Notes: a model not told the origin generated them from the letters alone. A DNA stretch of 64,000 nucleotides from Microbacteriaceae bacterium (GCA_031177985.1 JAPSJW010000001.1:248001-312000), one strand, 5' to 3'. Shown: positions 8,708 to 18,212, counted from the first letter of the stretch. Numbers and translations: made by a program.

Positions 8708-10426
8708 TCAGCCGTTGCAGACGCGGATGGCGACGGTCGAGCCCTGAGGGGCGGCGCCCGGGGCGATCGACTGGCCGCTCACGGTGCCGCCCGAGCATCC
8801 GGTGTCGCTCTCGATCTGGGGGATGAGCCCCTGATCGGTCAGCTCGGCCTGAGCCTGCTCGAGACCGAGGCCGACGACGTCGGGAACCTCGACGTTGCCC
8901 GTCGAGACCACGAAGTTCACGGTGCCGCCGGGCGCGAGGCTGTTGTTGGCCGGCGGGTCGGTGCGGATGACGACGTCTCGAGGCACGTTCGGATGGTTCT
9001 CTCGAACGGTGTTGCCCGCGGTGAAGCCGGCCCGAGTGATCGTGTCGCGCGCTTCGTTCTCCGGCATGCTGGCGACGTCAGGCACGTTCACCAGCTGCGG
9101 ACCGCTCGAGACGTAGACGCCCACGGTGTAGTCGGGAAGCACGCCGATCCCGGCCTCCGGTGTGGTGGAGATCACCTCACCGCTCGGCACCTCGGGATCG
9201 ATCCGGGCATGGATCTCGTAGGTGAGACCGGCGGCGTCGAGCTCGGCGACCGCCTCATCCTGCGTCATCCCGACCACGGCGGGCACCTCGATGTTCGCCG
9301 TGGCGGGCGGACCCTGCGGGGACAGGTTGAAGACCCAGAAGACGACGGCCGCCACGATCGCGGCCATCACGACGATGCCCGACCAGATCCAGGCAACAGG
9401 CGGACGGGTCTGCGTGCCGCGCACCCGCTCATCCGTGTCGACGCTCAACTGACGCAGCGTCGCGGTGGCACCGGCGGTAGTCGTCGGGTTGACACCGAAG
9501 ATGGTGGCGTTGAAGTCGTCCTGGGGCGCTTTGCGCGTCGGCACCTGGCCGGAGGCCGCGAGCTCGACGTCGTGACGGAACTCGGAGGCGGACTGGTAGC
9601 GGTCAGCACGGTCCTTCACGAGCGAGCGCAGCACGACGGCGTCCAGAGCGGGCGAGACCTTCGGGTTGTAGGCGCTCGGCGGGGTCGGCGCCTGGTTGAT
9701 GTGCTGGTAGGCGACGGCGACCGGGTTGCGGCCCGAGAACGGCGGACGCCCCGTCAGCAGCTCGAAGAGCACGACGCCCGTCGAGTAGAGGTCGGTGCGC
9801 GCGTCGACGACCTCGCCGCGTGCCTGCTCGGGGGAGAAGTACTGGGCGGTGCCGACGATCGCGCTCGTCTGGGCGATCGTCGCCGACGCGTCTGACACCG
9901 CTCGGGCGATGCCGAAGTCCATGACCTTCACCTGGCCGGTCTTGGTCACCATGATGTTGCCGGGCTTGATGTCTCGGTGCACGACGCCTGCGCGATGCGA
10001 GTACTCGAGCGCGAGCAGCACCTGCTCGACGATGCGGGTCGCCTCGTCGAGGGGCAGCGGGCCGTCGGAAATCAGGTCCTTGAGGAGCCGTCCGTCGACG
10101 TACTCCATGACGATGAAGGGCAGCTGCACCTCGCGCCCGTTGGACTCGGTGATGGTCTCCTCACCGGCGTCGTAGATGCGCACGATGGTCGGATGCGCCA
10201 TCTTCGCGGCGTCCTGCGCTTCGCGTCGAAAGCGGGTGCGGAAGGTGGGATCGTTCGCGAGCTGGGGCTTCAGAAGCTTGATCGCGACCCGCCGGCCGAG
10301 CCGGGCATCCGTGCCGAGGTGCACGTCGGACATGCCGCCCTTGCCGATGCGCTCGCCCACCTGGTATCGCCCAGCGAGCAGTCGGACGCTGCTGCCGGTC
10401 GCGAGGGTCTCGTCCACCTGAGTCAT
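8708..10426 (-). CDS. pknB: Serine/threonine protein kinase with three PASTA domains
   Basis: 572-residue receptor kinase that senses muropeptides or lipid II and phosphorylates division and wall-synthesis proteins. The kinase domain (about 19-290) shows the Gly loop IGKGGMSD, catalytic K50, HRDIKPGN with D152, and DFG with D170. A Thr/Ser-rich activation loop ends in GTAQYFSPEQ. One transmembrane helix (about 344-367) leads to three extracellular PASTA repeats beginning near 379, 446 and 511 (M. tuberculosis PknB has four). It is the last gene of the fhaA-fhaB-pstP-rodA-pbpA-pknA-pknB operon. Confidence 0.95.
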   Translation of the reverse strand: MTQVDETLATGSSVRLLAGRYQVGERIGKGGMSDVHLGTDARLGRRVAIKLLKPQLANDPTFRTRFRREAQDAAKMAHPTIVRIYDAGEETITESNGREVQLPFIVMEYVDGRLLKDLISDGPLPLDEATRIVEQVLLALEYSHRAGVVHRDIKPGNIMVTKTGQVKVMDFGIARAVSDASATIAQTSAIVGTAQYFSPEQARGEVVDARTDLYSTGVVLFELLTGRPPFSGRNPVAVAYQHINQAPTPPSAYNPKVSPALDAVVLRSLVKDRADRYQSASEFRHDVELAASGQVPTRKAPQDDFNATIFGVNPTTTAGATATLRQLSVDTDERVRGTQTRPPVAWIWSGIVVMAAIVAAVVFWVFNLSPQGPPATANIEVPAVVGMTQDEAVAELDAAGLTYEIHARIDPEVPSGEVISTTPEAGIGVLPDYTVGVYVSSGPQLVNVPDVASMPENEARDTITRAGFTAGNTVRENHPNVPRDVVIRTDPPANNSLAPGGTVNFVVSTGNVEVPDVVGLGLEQAQAELTDQGLIPQIESDTGCSGGTVSGQSIAPGAAPQGSTVAIRVCNG

Positions 10427-10461
10427 GATGCGCTGTCAGTGTAGCCGCGCGGTGGCGCCCG

Positions 10462-12144
10462 CTACTGCACGTCGAGCACGAGTGCAGATGACGGTTCGGA
10501 CTCGATTTCTCCGCAGATCGCCGTGAGGGTCACCGAGACCTGCTGGGGGGAGTTGGGCAGCTGCAGCTCGACGCTCGTGGTCGACGGCGGAAGGGGGTTC
10601 GACGCCCCGATGATGGTGGCTCCGGTGGCGTCGAGACGGTACGCCGTGAGCGAGGTGCCGGCGGGGCACTGCCCGTAGGCGCCCCAGCTCACTCCGACGG
10701 TCGAGCCTGCGTCGTACGGACCGGCCTCCTCGGGAACCGGCGCTGAAGGCGTCGGCGGCGCGGGGAAGGCGTCGTAGAACGTGACGGTGATGTTCGTGCC
10801 CAGCGGGATGCTCGGTCCGGTCTGGCTCACCTCGTACGCGAGTCCCGCTTCCTCGAGCGACGGCGCCGGGATGCCGACGACGGGCGTGAGGTTGAGGCCC
10901 TTGTCGAAGAGGATCTGGCCGACCTCGTCCTGGTTGCGGCCGGCGATCTCCTCCAGAGTGAGAGACACGGTCTCGGGCTCCGGCTCCGGTTCCTCCGACG
11001 GCTCCTCGGAGGGAGTCTCGCTGGGAGTCTCGGACGCCTGCGTCTGACTCGGGGTGCGGCTGGGGTCAGCGTCGCCCCCCGGATTCAGCAGAAGAGCCAC
11101 GATGAGAGCGATGAGGCCGAGGGCGAGTATGGCGATGAGGGCGATGATCGGCCACAGCCAGCGGCTGCGCTTCTTCTCCTCCGGCTCGACCTCCTCCTCG
11201 GTGACGGTCTGCGAGACGGCGGTGGGCGCACCCATCACCCGGGTCGCGGCGGTCGCGCCGACACCCGCGCCGGCGACGCCGGCAGCCCCGAGCACGGCGG
11301 GAACCGCGGCTGCGGCCTCGCGCACGTCGCCGCGGCGCAGGGCCTGCGCGGCGCGGGCCAGGTGCGAGGCGGACGCGGGGCGGTCGCCGGGGCTCTTGGC
11401 GATGCAGGCGTAGACGAGGTTGCGCACCGGCTCGGACACGGTGACGGGCAGGTCGGGCGGGGTCTCGTTGATGTGCGCCATCGCGATCGCGACCTGCGAC
11501 TCGCCCGTGAAGGGACGGCGTCCGGCGAGAGCCTCGTAGGCGACGATGCCCAGCGAGTAGATGTCGGTGGACGGGGACGCCGGATGACCGCTCGCCTGCT
11601 CGGGGGAGAGGTACTGCACCGTGCCCATCACCTGGCCGGTCGCGGTGAGGGGCACCTGGTCGGCGATGCGGGCGATGCCGAAGTCGGTGATCTTCACCCG
11701 GCCGTCGGGCGTGATCAGCAGGTTGCCCGGCTTGATGTCGCGGTGCACGAGCCCTGCGGCGTGCGCGGCCTGCAGCGCATTCGCGGTCTGGGCGACGATG
11801 TCGAGCACGCGGTCGGTCGAGAGCACGCGCTCGCGCTCGAGCACGGCGGAGAGCGCCTCGCCAGGAACGAGCTCCATGACGAGGTAGGCGCTGCCTTCCT
11901 CCTCGCCGTAGTCGAAGACGTTCGCGATGCCCTCGTGGTTCACGAGCGCGGCGTGCCTGGCCTCGGCGCGGAAGCGCTCGAGGAAGCCGGGGTCGCCCAG
12001 GTACTCGTCCTTGAGGATCTTGATCGCGACGGTGCGTCCGATCACGAGGTCGGTCGCCTGCCACACCTCGCCCATGCCGCCGATCGCGACCCGGCTGGAC
12101 AGCTGGTACCGGCCTCCGAAGGTGAGCCCGCTCGTGGGTCTCAT
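10462..12144 (-). CDS. pknA: Serine/threonine protein kinase, PknA-type
   Basis: 560 residues. The kinase domain (about 13-270) has K42 in VAIKILK, HRDIKPGN with D136, and DFG with D154. A long Ala/Pro/Glu cytoplasmic linker leads to a transmembrane helix (about 329-353). The extracellular part starts with a Ser/Thr/Pro/Glu-rich stalk and one PASTA-like unit (LTLEEIAGRNQDEVGQIL). It ends in a fibronectin-like C-terminal region. It is much longer outside the membrane than M. tuberculosis PknA. The start overlaps the pbpA stop by 4 nt (ATGA), so the genes are coupled. Confidence 0.9.
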   Translation of the reverse strand: MRPTSGLTFGGRYQLSSRVAIGGMGEVWQATDLVIGRTVAIKILKDEYLGDPGFLERFRAEARHAALVNHEGIANVFDYGEEEGSAYLVMELVPGEALSAVLERERVLSTDRVLDIVAQTANALQAAHAAGLVHRDIKPGNLLITPDGRVKITDFGIARIADQVPLTATGQVMGTVQYLSPEQASGHPASPSTDIYSLGIVAYEALAGRRPFTGESQVAIAMAHINETPPDLPVTVSEPVRNLVYACIAKSPGDRPASASHLARAAQALRRGDVREAAAAVPAVLGAAGVAGAGVGATAATRVMGAPTAVSQTVTEEEVEPEEKKRSRWLWPIIALIAILALGLIALIVALLLNPGGDADPSRTPSQTQASETPSETPSEEPSEEPEPEPETVSLTLEEIAGRNQDEVGQILFDKGLNLTPVVGIPAPSLEEAGLAYEVSQTGPSIPLGTNITVTFYDAFPAPPTPSAPVPEEAGPYDAGSTVGVSWGAYGQCPAGTSLTAYRLDATGATIIGASNPLPPSTTSVELQLPNSPQQVSVTLTAICGEIESEPSSALVLDVQ

Positions 12145-13589
12145 CTGTTCAACACCGCCTCTAGAACCTGACGCGCGATGGGCGCGGCCACCTGATTGCC
12201 GAAGGCGGACTGTCCGAGCCCGCCGCCGTTCTCGACGACCACCGCGATCGCTACCTGCGGGTCGTCCGCGGGGGCGAAACCGGTGAACCAGAGGGTGTAG
12301 GGATCGTCCCCTCCGTTCTCAGCCGTGCCGGTCTTGCCCGCGACGTCGACCCCGGCAATTGTCGCATTGCTGGCCGCTCCGTTGGCCACCCCCTCGACCA
12401 TCATCTGCGTGAGGGTGTCGGCGTTCTCGGGGCTCATGGGCTCGCTCAACTCCTGCGGCTCGAACGGCTGCAGCACCTCGAGATCCGGACTCACGATCTC
12501 CTCGACGAGGGTTGGCTGCATCAGCACCCCGTCGTTCGCGACGGCGGCGGAGATCATCGCGATCTGGAGGGGTGTGACCCTGTCCTCACCCTGGCCGAAG
12601 GACTGCAGCATGAGGAACGCTTCGCTGTCCGGCTCGGGGAACTCGCTCGCCGTGACGGGGGTCGGGATGCCGAACTCCTGCCCGAAGCCGAACGCTTCAG
12701 CCGTCTCGTTGATCGCCTCGTAGCCGAGCTGCTGTCCGAACTGCGCGAACGGGATGTTGCAGGAGAGCCGGAGCGCCGTCGCGAGCGACGCCGTCTCGCC
12801 GCCGCCGCAGCTTCCGCCCTCCGAGTTGCCGATCTCGTTGGTGGAGTCGGGGAGCGTGAGCCGCGCGGGGTTCGGCACCTCATCTTCCGGGCGAATGCCG
12901 TGCTCGAGCGCGGCCGCGGCCATCAGGACCTTGAATACCGAACCGGGGAAGTAGAACTTGTTGGTCGCGCGGTTGATGAGTGGGTCGTTCGGGTCTTCGA
13001 GCAGCTGGTTGTAGGTGCTGATGACCTGCTCCGTGTCGCGCACCGCGAAGAGATTGGGGTCGAAGCTCGGCTTCGAGACCATCGCGAGGATGCCGCCGGT
13101 CGCCGGGTCGATCGCGACGACCGATCCCTGCTGGTCGCCGAGGGCATCCCAGGCGGCCTGCTGGATGACTGGATCGATGGTGAGCTCGACGGCGGCGCCC
13201 TTCGGGTCTTGGCCCGTGATGATCGCGTTGAGCTGGTCGAAGAACTGCTCGTTGGCGCTGCCACTGAGATAGTCGTTGAGCTCGCCCTCGAGACCGGCGT
13301 TGCCCTGGTTGAGGGTGAAGTAGCCGGTGATCGGCGCGTAGAGCTCGCCGCCCGGGTAGCTGCGCTGGAACATGTACTCGTCGTCGACCGGCTGCGACTC
13401 CGCGACGGCCTGCCCGTCGACGAGGATCGGTCCGCGCTCCGCGGAGTAGCTCTCGAAGAGCGTGCGCGTGTTGCGGCCGTCGGCCTTGAGTGCGTCGGCC
13501 TGCATCACCTGGATGATCGAGGTCGACACGAAGAGAGCCACGAACATCAGCAGCACGACGATGCTGACCCGTCTCAGTTCCTTGTTCAC
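12141..13589 (-). CDS. pbpA: Penicillin-binding protein 2-type transpeptidase
   Basis: 482-residue class B PBP that cross-links peptidoglycan, partner of the SEDS protein encoded just upstream. The N-terminal anchor helix spans about 8-28, followed by a dimerisation/pedestal region. The transpeptidase motifs are S217-V-F-K220 (the usual PGSTFK reads PGSVFK here), S276-C-N278 and K419-T-G. Beta-lactams acylate S217. Both ends overlap neighbours by 4 nt, so rodA, pbpA and pknA are translationally coupled. The PknA/B kinases are likely regulators. Confidence 0.95.
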   Translation of the reverse strand: MNKELRRVSIVVLLMFVALFVSTSIIQVMQADALKADGRNTRTLFESYSAERGPILVDGQAVAESQPVDDEYMFQRSYPGGELYAPITGYFTLNQGNAGLEGELNDYLSGSANEQFFDQLNAIITGQDPKGAAVELTIDPVIQQAAWDALGDQQGSVVAIDPATGGILAMVSKPSFDPNLFAVRDTEQVISTYNQLLEDPNDPLINRATNKFYFPGSVFKVLMAAAALEHGIRPEDEVPNPARLTLPDSTNEIGNSEGGSCGGGETASLATALRLSCNIPFAQFGQQLGYEAINETAEAFGFGQEFGIPTPVTASEFPEPDSEAFLMLQSFGQGEDRVTPLQIAMISAAVANDGVLMQPTLVEEIVSPDLEVLQPFEPQELSEPMSPENADTLTQMMVEGVANGAASNATIAGVDVAGKTGTAENGGDDPYTLWFTGFAPADDPQVAIAVVVENGGGLGQSAFGNQVAAPIARQVLEAVLNR

Positions 13590-15004
13590 TCCACCACCAG
13601 CCTCGGTGCGCTGCGGACGCTGTCGGAAAGGCGGAGGAGGATCGCCACGATGATCCAGTTCGCGAGCAGCGACGACCCTCCCGCGGCGAGGAAGGGCGTC
13701 GTGAGCCCGGTGAGCGGGATGACTCGCGTGACGCCTCCGATGACGATGAACACCTGCAGCGCGATGACGAACGAGAGCCCGACGCCCAGCAGCCGGCCGA
13801 AGTCGTCTTGACCGGTGAACCCGATACGGAAGCCACGGGACACCATCAGCAGGTAGAGGGCGAGGATCGCGAAGACCCCGACGAGACCCAGCTCCTCGCC
13901 CATGGCCGACATGATGTAGTCGCTCTCGGCGAGCGGTGTGAGGTCGGGGCGCCCCTCACCCAGGCCGCTGCCGACCAGACCGCCGTTGCCGAGGCCGAAC
14001 AGGCCTTGCACGAGCTGGTAGCTGCCTCCGCGCTCGTCGTAGAGGGCAGGGTCGAAGGGCGACAGCCACGCGGTGAATCGTCCGTTCACGTACTCGAGCG
14101 TCTGGCTCGCGACGATCGCACCGCCGAAGAACAGCACCAGCCCGAGCACGATCCAGCTCGCACGCCCGGTCGCGACGTAGATCATGACGAGGAACAGGCC
14201 GAAGTAGAGCAGCGACGTGCCGAGGTCGCGCTGGAACACGAGCACGGCCATGGATGCGGCGAAGACGACGAGGATCGGGCCGAGGTCACGGGCCCGCGGC
14301 AGCCGCAGCCCCAGGACGCGACGTCCGACCAGGGAGAGCGAGTCGCGTGCGGTGACGAGGTAGCCGGCGAAGAACACCGCGAGCGCGATCTTCGCGAGCT
14401 CGCCGGGCTGGAAGTTGAACGGCCCGATCTGAATCCACACCCGAGCGCCGTTCACCGCCTCGAAGAAGGGCAGCATGGGCAGCAGCAGCAGCCCGATGCC
14501 GACGAACATCGCGATGAAGCGGTAGCGCAGCAGCACGCGGTGGTTGCGCAGCACGAGGATCGTTGCGAGAGCGGCGACCATCGCCAGCAGGGTCCACACG
14601 ATCTGCCGCACGCCGGAGTTGTCCCAGCCCTCGGCGCCGTCGGCCAGGCCGATGCGGTAGATCATGGCGATGCCGAGCCCGTTGAGCGCCGTGCCGATCG
14701 GCACCAGGAACGGGTCGGCGTCGCGGGCCACGACGCGCAGGGCGACATGGATGAGGAGCGCCAGCGCCGGAGGCAGGGACGCGAGCAGGATCATGCCGTC
14801 GTCGGTGCGGCCGTTCACCCCGAGCTGCACGAGCACGATCGCGCCGACCGCCACGACGATCGCGAGCAGCAGCAGCACGAGCTCGATGTTCCTGGCGCGA
14901 GCGGGTTCGCGCAGACGGATGCGGATCGTCTGCGTGATCGGCTGGCGGGGGCTCGTGCCGCGCTCAGTCGCTACGGGAGCCGTCGTGTCAGTCACCGGTC
15001 GCAT
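13586..15004 (-). CDS. rodA: SEDS peptidoglycan glycosyltransferase RodA/FtsW family
   Basis: 472-residue polytopic protein that polymerises lipid II into glycan strands. About 12 hydrophobic helices are visible, with the SEDS motifs FNFQPGELAKIAL, VFQRDLGTSLLYFG and SDYIMSAMGEELGL (conserved acidic pocket). The closing motif is IPLTGLTTPFLAAGGSSLLANW. Its pairing with pbpA argues for RodA rather than FtsW. The start overlaps the pstP 3' end by 17 nt. A shorter GTG start within the first few codons cannot be excluded. Confidence 0.93.
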   Translation of the reverse strand: MRPVTDTTAPVATERGTSPRQPITQTIRIRLREPARARNIELVLLLLAIVVAVGAIVLVQLGVNGRTDDGMILLASLPPALALLIHVALRVVARDADPFLVPIGTALNGLGIAMIYRIGLADGAEGWDNSGVRQIVWTLLAMVAALATILVLRNHRVLLRYRFIAMFVGIGLLLLPMLPFFEAVNGARVWIQIGPFNFQPGELAKIALAVFFAGYLVTARDSLSLVGRRVLGLRLPRARDLGPILVVFAASMAVLVFQRDLGTSLLYFGLFLVMIYVATGRASWIVLGLVLFFGGAIVASQTLEYVNGRFTAWLSPFDPALYDERGGSYQLVQGLFGLGNGGLVGSGLGEGRPDLTPLAESDYIMSAMGEELGLVGVFAILALYLLMVSRGFRIGFTGQDDFGRLLGVGLSFVIALQVFIVIGGVTRVIPLTGLTTPFLAAGGSSLLANWIIVAILLRLSDSVRSAPRLVVE

Positions 15005-16226
15005 CCGCCAATCGCTCGACGATCGTGCGCGCGTCGTCGAGGCTGTCCGCGTTGATCGTCCGCTCGACGCTCGATCGGTTGAAGCTCGAGAGCTCGTCGA
15101 CGTCGATGCTCGTCTCCTGCACCACAGACGACAGGGTGATCGGGCCGATGTTCTGCTGCACGCCCTGGTAGATCGCGACGCGGCCCTCGCTCACGCCCAC
15201 GAAGTAGTGCGACTGCGTCCACTGGTAGCCGAAGAACACGGCGGCGACCAGTGCGAGGCCGGCGAGGATGGCGGCGACCAGCCAGGTGAGCTTGTGCCGA
15301 CGCGCCCGTCGGCGGTCCTCCTCGATCAGCTCGTCGAGGTAGCCGTCGGACTCCGGCTCGAAGTGGCTCGGATCGGGCTGGGTCGCCTTCAGCGGATGCA
15401 GGAGCAGGGTCGGCAGCCGCAGCGATGTGCGGCGCTGGTCGCTGTCGAAGCTCAGCGGAACGGCGGCGGAGCCGACGAACACGGGCCTCGCGAGCCCGGA
15501 GTCGTCGGTCTCGTCGATGTCGGCGATGACGACCGTGACGTTGTCGGGCGCGCCCGCGTCGAGGCTCTCCTTCACGAGACGCTCGCCCGCGGCCTGCGCG
15601 TCGGGCATCGACTGCAGGATCGCCGTCATCTTCTCGTGCGAGACGTAGCTCGACAGCCCGTCGGAGCAGATCAGCCAGCGATCGCCGGGCTTCGTGTCGT
15701 GCAGTGTCGTGTCGATCTCCGGCGACGCGTCGACGTCTCCGAGCACCCGCATGAGCACGGAGCGCCGAGGATGCACCGCCGCCTCGTCGGGCGTGATGCG
15801 TCCCGAGTCCACGAGACGCTGCACGAAGGTGTGGTCGGAGCTGACCTGCTCGAGCTCGCCGTCGCGGAAGAGGTAGATGCGGGAGTCGCCGATGTGGGCG
15901 ATCGCGACGGTGTCGCCGACGCGGAGGAGGCCGCTAACCGTCGTGCCCATCCCGGTGAGCTCGGAGTGCTCGAACACGGTCTCGGCGAGGAGTGAGTTCG
16001 CGGCGATGAGGGCGGACTGCAGAGCGAACTCGGCGTCGTCGGCGGTGGGATAGTCCTTATCGACCTCCGCGATCCGCTTGATGGCGATGGCCGAGGCGAC
16101 ATCGCCCCCGGCGTGACCGCCCATCCCGTCGGCGACGACGAAGAGGTGCTTGCCGGCATAGCCGCTGTCCTGGTTGTTCGACCGGATCTTCCCGACGTGC
16201 GAGATGGCCGCGCTCTTCGCAGTCAC
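14988..16226 (-). CDS. pstP: PP2C-type serine/threonine phosphatase
   Basis: 412-residue membrane phosphatase that reverses PknA/PknB phosphorylation. Metal-binding aspartates are visible at D20 (NNQDSG), D33 (ADGMGGHAGG), D189 (SDGL) and D228 (DNVTVV). One transmembrane helix (about 312-334) is followed by an extracellular domain. The GTG at 16226 is chosen because it lies 5 nt after the fhaB stop and gives the family N-terminus ISHVGKIRSNNQD; a longer in-frame extension would overlap fhaB. Its place between fhaB and rodA is conserved. Confidence 0.94.
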   Translation of the reverse strand: MTAKSAAISHVGKIRSNNQDSGYAGKHLFVVADGMGGHAGGDVASAIAIKRIAEVDKDYPTADDAEFALQSALIAANSLLAETVFEHSELTGMGTTVSGLLRVGDTVAIAHIGDSRIYLFRDGELEQVSSDHTFVQRLVDSGRITPDEAAVHPRRSVLMRVLGDVDASPEIDTTLHDTKPGDRWLICSDGLSSYVSHEKMTAILQSMPDAQAAGERLVKESLDAGAPDNVTVVIADIDETDDSGLARPVFVGSAAVPLSFDSDQRRTSLRLPTLLLHPLKATQPDPSHFEPESDGYLDELIEEDRRRARRHKLTWLVAAILAGLALVAAVFFGYQWTQSHYFVGVSEGRVAIYQGVQQNIGPITLSSVVQETSIDVDELSSFNRSSVERTINADSLDDARTIVERLADATGD

Positions 16227-16231
16227 CGCCC

Positions 16232-16777
16232 CTACCGCCGAAGCTCGAACGTCGTCGTGCCGATCTTGACGGGGGTGTTCAAGGGAACGGGTGTGGGAAG
16301 CACGACGCGCTGGCCGTCGAGGTACGTGCCGTTGGTGGAGTCGAGGTCCTGGATGACCCATCCGGTGTCCCAGTGCATGAGGCGCGCGTGGTGGGTGGAG
16401 GTGTAATCGTCACGGATGACGAGGCCCGATTCGCCTGAGCGCCCGATCGTGAGCTGGTCGGTGGAGAGCTCCAGCTCCATGCCCTCCTTGGCGCCGGAGG
16501 TGATGACGAGCCGGCGGGCGTCGGAGGGTGCACCGGGCGCGGAGGAGTTGCGCGGCGGCGCGGCGGCTGCGGGAGCGGGGCGCGCGGCCGGGACGACCGG
16601 CTCGGGAGCGGCCTGCGCCGTCGGGAAGGGGGATGCGGCGGCGGCCTGCTCCTGCGGCATCCGTCGTGTGCGCTGGCCGAACAGGTCGGTGCGCAGCGCG
16701 TACACCACGGCGAAGACGAAGAGCCAGAGCACCGCGAGGAAGGCGAGGCGGAGCACCAGGAGCGTCAATTCGCTCAT
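16232..16777 (-). CDS. fhaB: FHA-domain protein FhaB/FipA
   Basis: 181-residue membrane-anchored phosphothreonine-binding adaptor. An N-terminal helix (LTLLVLRLAFLAVLWLFVFA, about 4-26) is followed by a Pro/Ala-rich linker. The C-terminal FHA domain has the IGRSGESGLVI, STHHARL and DLDSTNGTYLDG motifs. In mycobacteria the equivalent protein connects PknA/B signalling to FtsZ/FtsQ and division under stress. It begins directly after the fhaA stop and ends 5 nt before pstP. Confidence 0.93.
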   Translation of the reverse strand: MSELTLLVLRLAFLAVLWLFVFAVVYALRTDLFGQRTRRMPQEQAAAASPFPTAQAAPEPVVPAARPAPAAAAPPRNSSAPGAPSDARRLVITSGAKEGMELELSTDQLTIGRSGESGLVIRDDYTSTHHARLMHWDTGWVIQDLDSTNGTYLDGQRVVLPTPVPLNTPVKIGTTTFELRR

Positions 16778-17473
16778 CTAACGCACCCTCCCGGCGTCGG
16801 TCGAGTCGGCGGACTGGGCGAGCACTCGGAACACGATACGGGTGCGACCGATGTCGATGACCGAGTCGGGCGGAAGAGGCGCCTTCTTGACGGGCTCGCC
16901 GTTGAGCTTGGAGCCGTTCGTCGAGCCGAGGTCGTTGACCTGACCGCGGGTGCCGTCCCACAGGATCTCGACGTGCTTGCGCGAGGTGCCGGTGTCGTCG
17001 ACGGTGATGTCCGCTTCGCTGCCGCGGCCGATGACGGTGCGGCCGCGCTTGATCGGGTAGCGCTTGCCGTTGATGTCGAGCACGGGGACCCACTCGACGC
17101 GGCCCTGCACGGAGGAGCTCTGCACGTCGATCACGCCCTGCGTGAGGCGCGGATTCTCCTCGAGACGGATGTCGATGCCGCCGGCGAACGCATAGTGCTG
17201 CGCGGTCGCGTGGCGCTGCACCAGCTGCGTGAGCTCGTCGATGAGGGTCGGGCCGATGGCCGACATCCGCTGGTAGTCGGTGGGCGACAGGCCGACCGTG
17301 AACTTGTTGGGCACGAGGATGCGGTCGCGCGAGACGACGGCGGCCTGCGTGTCGAGCTCACGGCGGAGCGCCGCGGTGATCTCCAGTGGCTGGACACCAC
17401 TCTTGAAGGTCTTGGCGAACGCGCCGTTGACGGCGCGCTCGAGACCTCGCTCGAAGTTGTCCAGAAGGCCCAA
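16778..17473 (-). CDS. fhaA: FHA-domain protein FhaA (DUF3662 + FHA)
   Basis: 231-residue cytosolic phosphothreonine-binding scaffold of the PknB/MviN wall-synthesis pathway. The N-terminal DUF3662 region (about 1-118) begins GLLDNFERGLERAVNGAFAK, and the C-terminal FHA domain (about 141-225) has VIGRGSEADI, SRKHVEI and LGSTNG. The start is set to TTG at 17473 because it reproduces the family N-terminus and has AGGGGA 5 nt upstream; no ATG/GTG fits. It is the first gene of the operon, so the promoter should lie between it and 17.7 kb. Confidence 0.9.
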   Translation of the reverse strand: MGLLDNFERGLERAVNGAFAKTFKSGVQPLEITAALRRELDTQAAVVSRDRILVPNKFTVGLSPTDYQRMSAIGPTLIDELTQLVQRHATAQHYAFAGGIDIRLEENPRLTQGVIDVQSSSVQGRVEWVPVLDINGKRYPIKRGRTVIGRGSEADITVDDTGTSRKHVEILWDGTRGQVNDLGSTNGSKLNGEPVKKAPLPPDSVIDIGRTRIVFRVLAQSADSTDAGRVR

Positions 17474-17603
17474 CGGTTCCCCTGTTCTGCCTGGTGATCG
17501 TTCCGATGTTATCCGGGTTGCCCTGAAGGCGCCCCGAAAGGGGGTCAGGGCCTCCCGGCGCCCGGTCGACGGACGGGGTGCCCCGGCTCCGACGCGGCGA
17601 CGC

Positions 17604-17661
17604 GTGAGCGTTGCGGACACCCGAGAGTGCCGCGGCCCCCCATCTTGTCCGCAACGCTCAC
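17604..17661. repeat. Long inverted repeat with perfect 16-bp arms
   Basis: Arm GTGAGCGTTGCGGACA (17604-17619) and its exact reverse complement (17646-17661) flank a 26-nt spacer rich in C/G. It lies in the gap between fhaA and tRNA-Leu. It resembles in size the hairpins at 46281-46339 and 37081-37142. The function is unknown. Confidence 0.8.
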
Positions 17662-17736
17662 AGCTCGCGGCCGAGGGTGGGCCAGCCGGGCGGACGTCGG
17701 GCGGGCTGGCCGCCCTGTGCTAATCTCGTCCGGTTG

Positions 17737-17823
17737 GCGCGAGTGGCGAAATTGGCAGACGCGCACGGTTCAGGTCCGTGTGCCCGTGAGGGCATGGGGG
17801 TTCAAGTCCCCCCTCGCGCACCA
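17737..17823 (+). tRNA. tRNA-Leu (CAG anticodon), CCA encoded
   Basis: Class II tRNA with acceptor stem GCGCGAG/CTCGCGC, discriminator A17820 and encoded CCA. The anticodon arm is CACGG-TTCAGGT-CCGTG with CAG at 17771-17773. The long variable arm is GCCCGTGAGGGC, and the T-arm contains GGTTCAAGTCC. A TAATCT -10 box sits about 10 nt upstream. Confidence 0.97.
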
Positions 17824-17831
17824 ACTCCCTT

Positions 17832-18212
17832 TCAGGGCTCGGCGTCGTACGCCTTCCTCAGGATGACCTCGAGCACGTCGAGGTCGACCTTCTCGAGGTC
17901 CTTGAGGTAGAGGCAGCTCACACCGGTGGTGTGTGGGCCCAGCCTCCCGAGCTCGTCGCCGACCTCGTCGAGCGGGAGGGTCGAGAGGTACAGGGTCGTC
18001 GCCGGCTTCCGCGGTGAGAACCCGACCCGCATGGTGTCGCCTTCGCGCCCGGTCGCGTAGCGGTAGTGGTAGTCGCCGAACCCCACGATCGAGCCGCTCC
18101 ACAGCTTCGGCTCCTCGCCCGTGACGCGGCGCATCAGGTCGACGAGGGTGTGCGCATCGCGTCGACGGACGGGATGCTCGACGGAGTCGAGAAGAGCGGC
18201 GACCTCGGTCAT
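17832..18212 (-). CDS. DUF1801 domain protein
   Basis: 126-residue small soluble protein of the DUF1801 (YdhG-like) family. The characteristic SGSIVGFGDYHYRYATGREG segment lies mid-protein. The C-terminus YLKDLEKVDLDVLEVILRKAY is typical. The biochemical function is unknown. The ATG at 18212 is the first that gives a normal N-terminus (MTEVAALLDSVEHPVRR). It is the last gene of the minus-strand redox set, 55 nt after the FMN reductase, and may belong to that operon. Confidence 0.85.
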   Translation of the reverse strand: MTEVAALLDSVEHPVRRRDAHTLVDLMRRVTGEEPKLWSGSIVGFGDYHYRYATGREGDTMRVGFSPRKPATTLYLSTLPLDEVGDELGRLGPHTTGVSCLYLKDLEKVDLDVLEVILRKAYDAEP

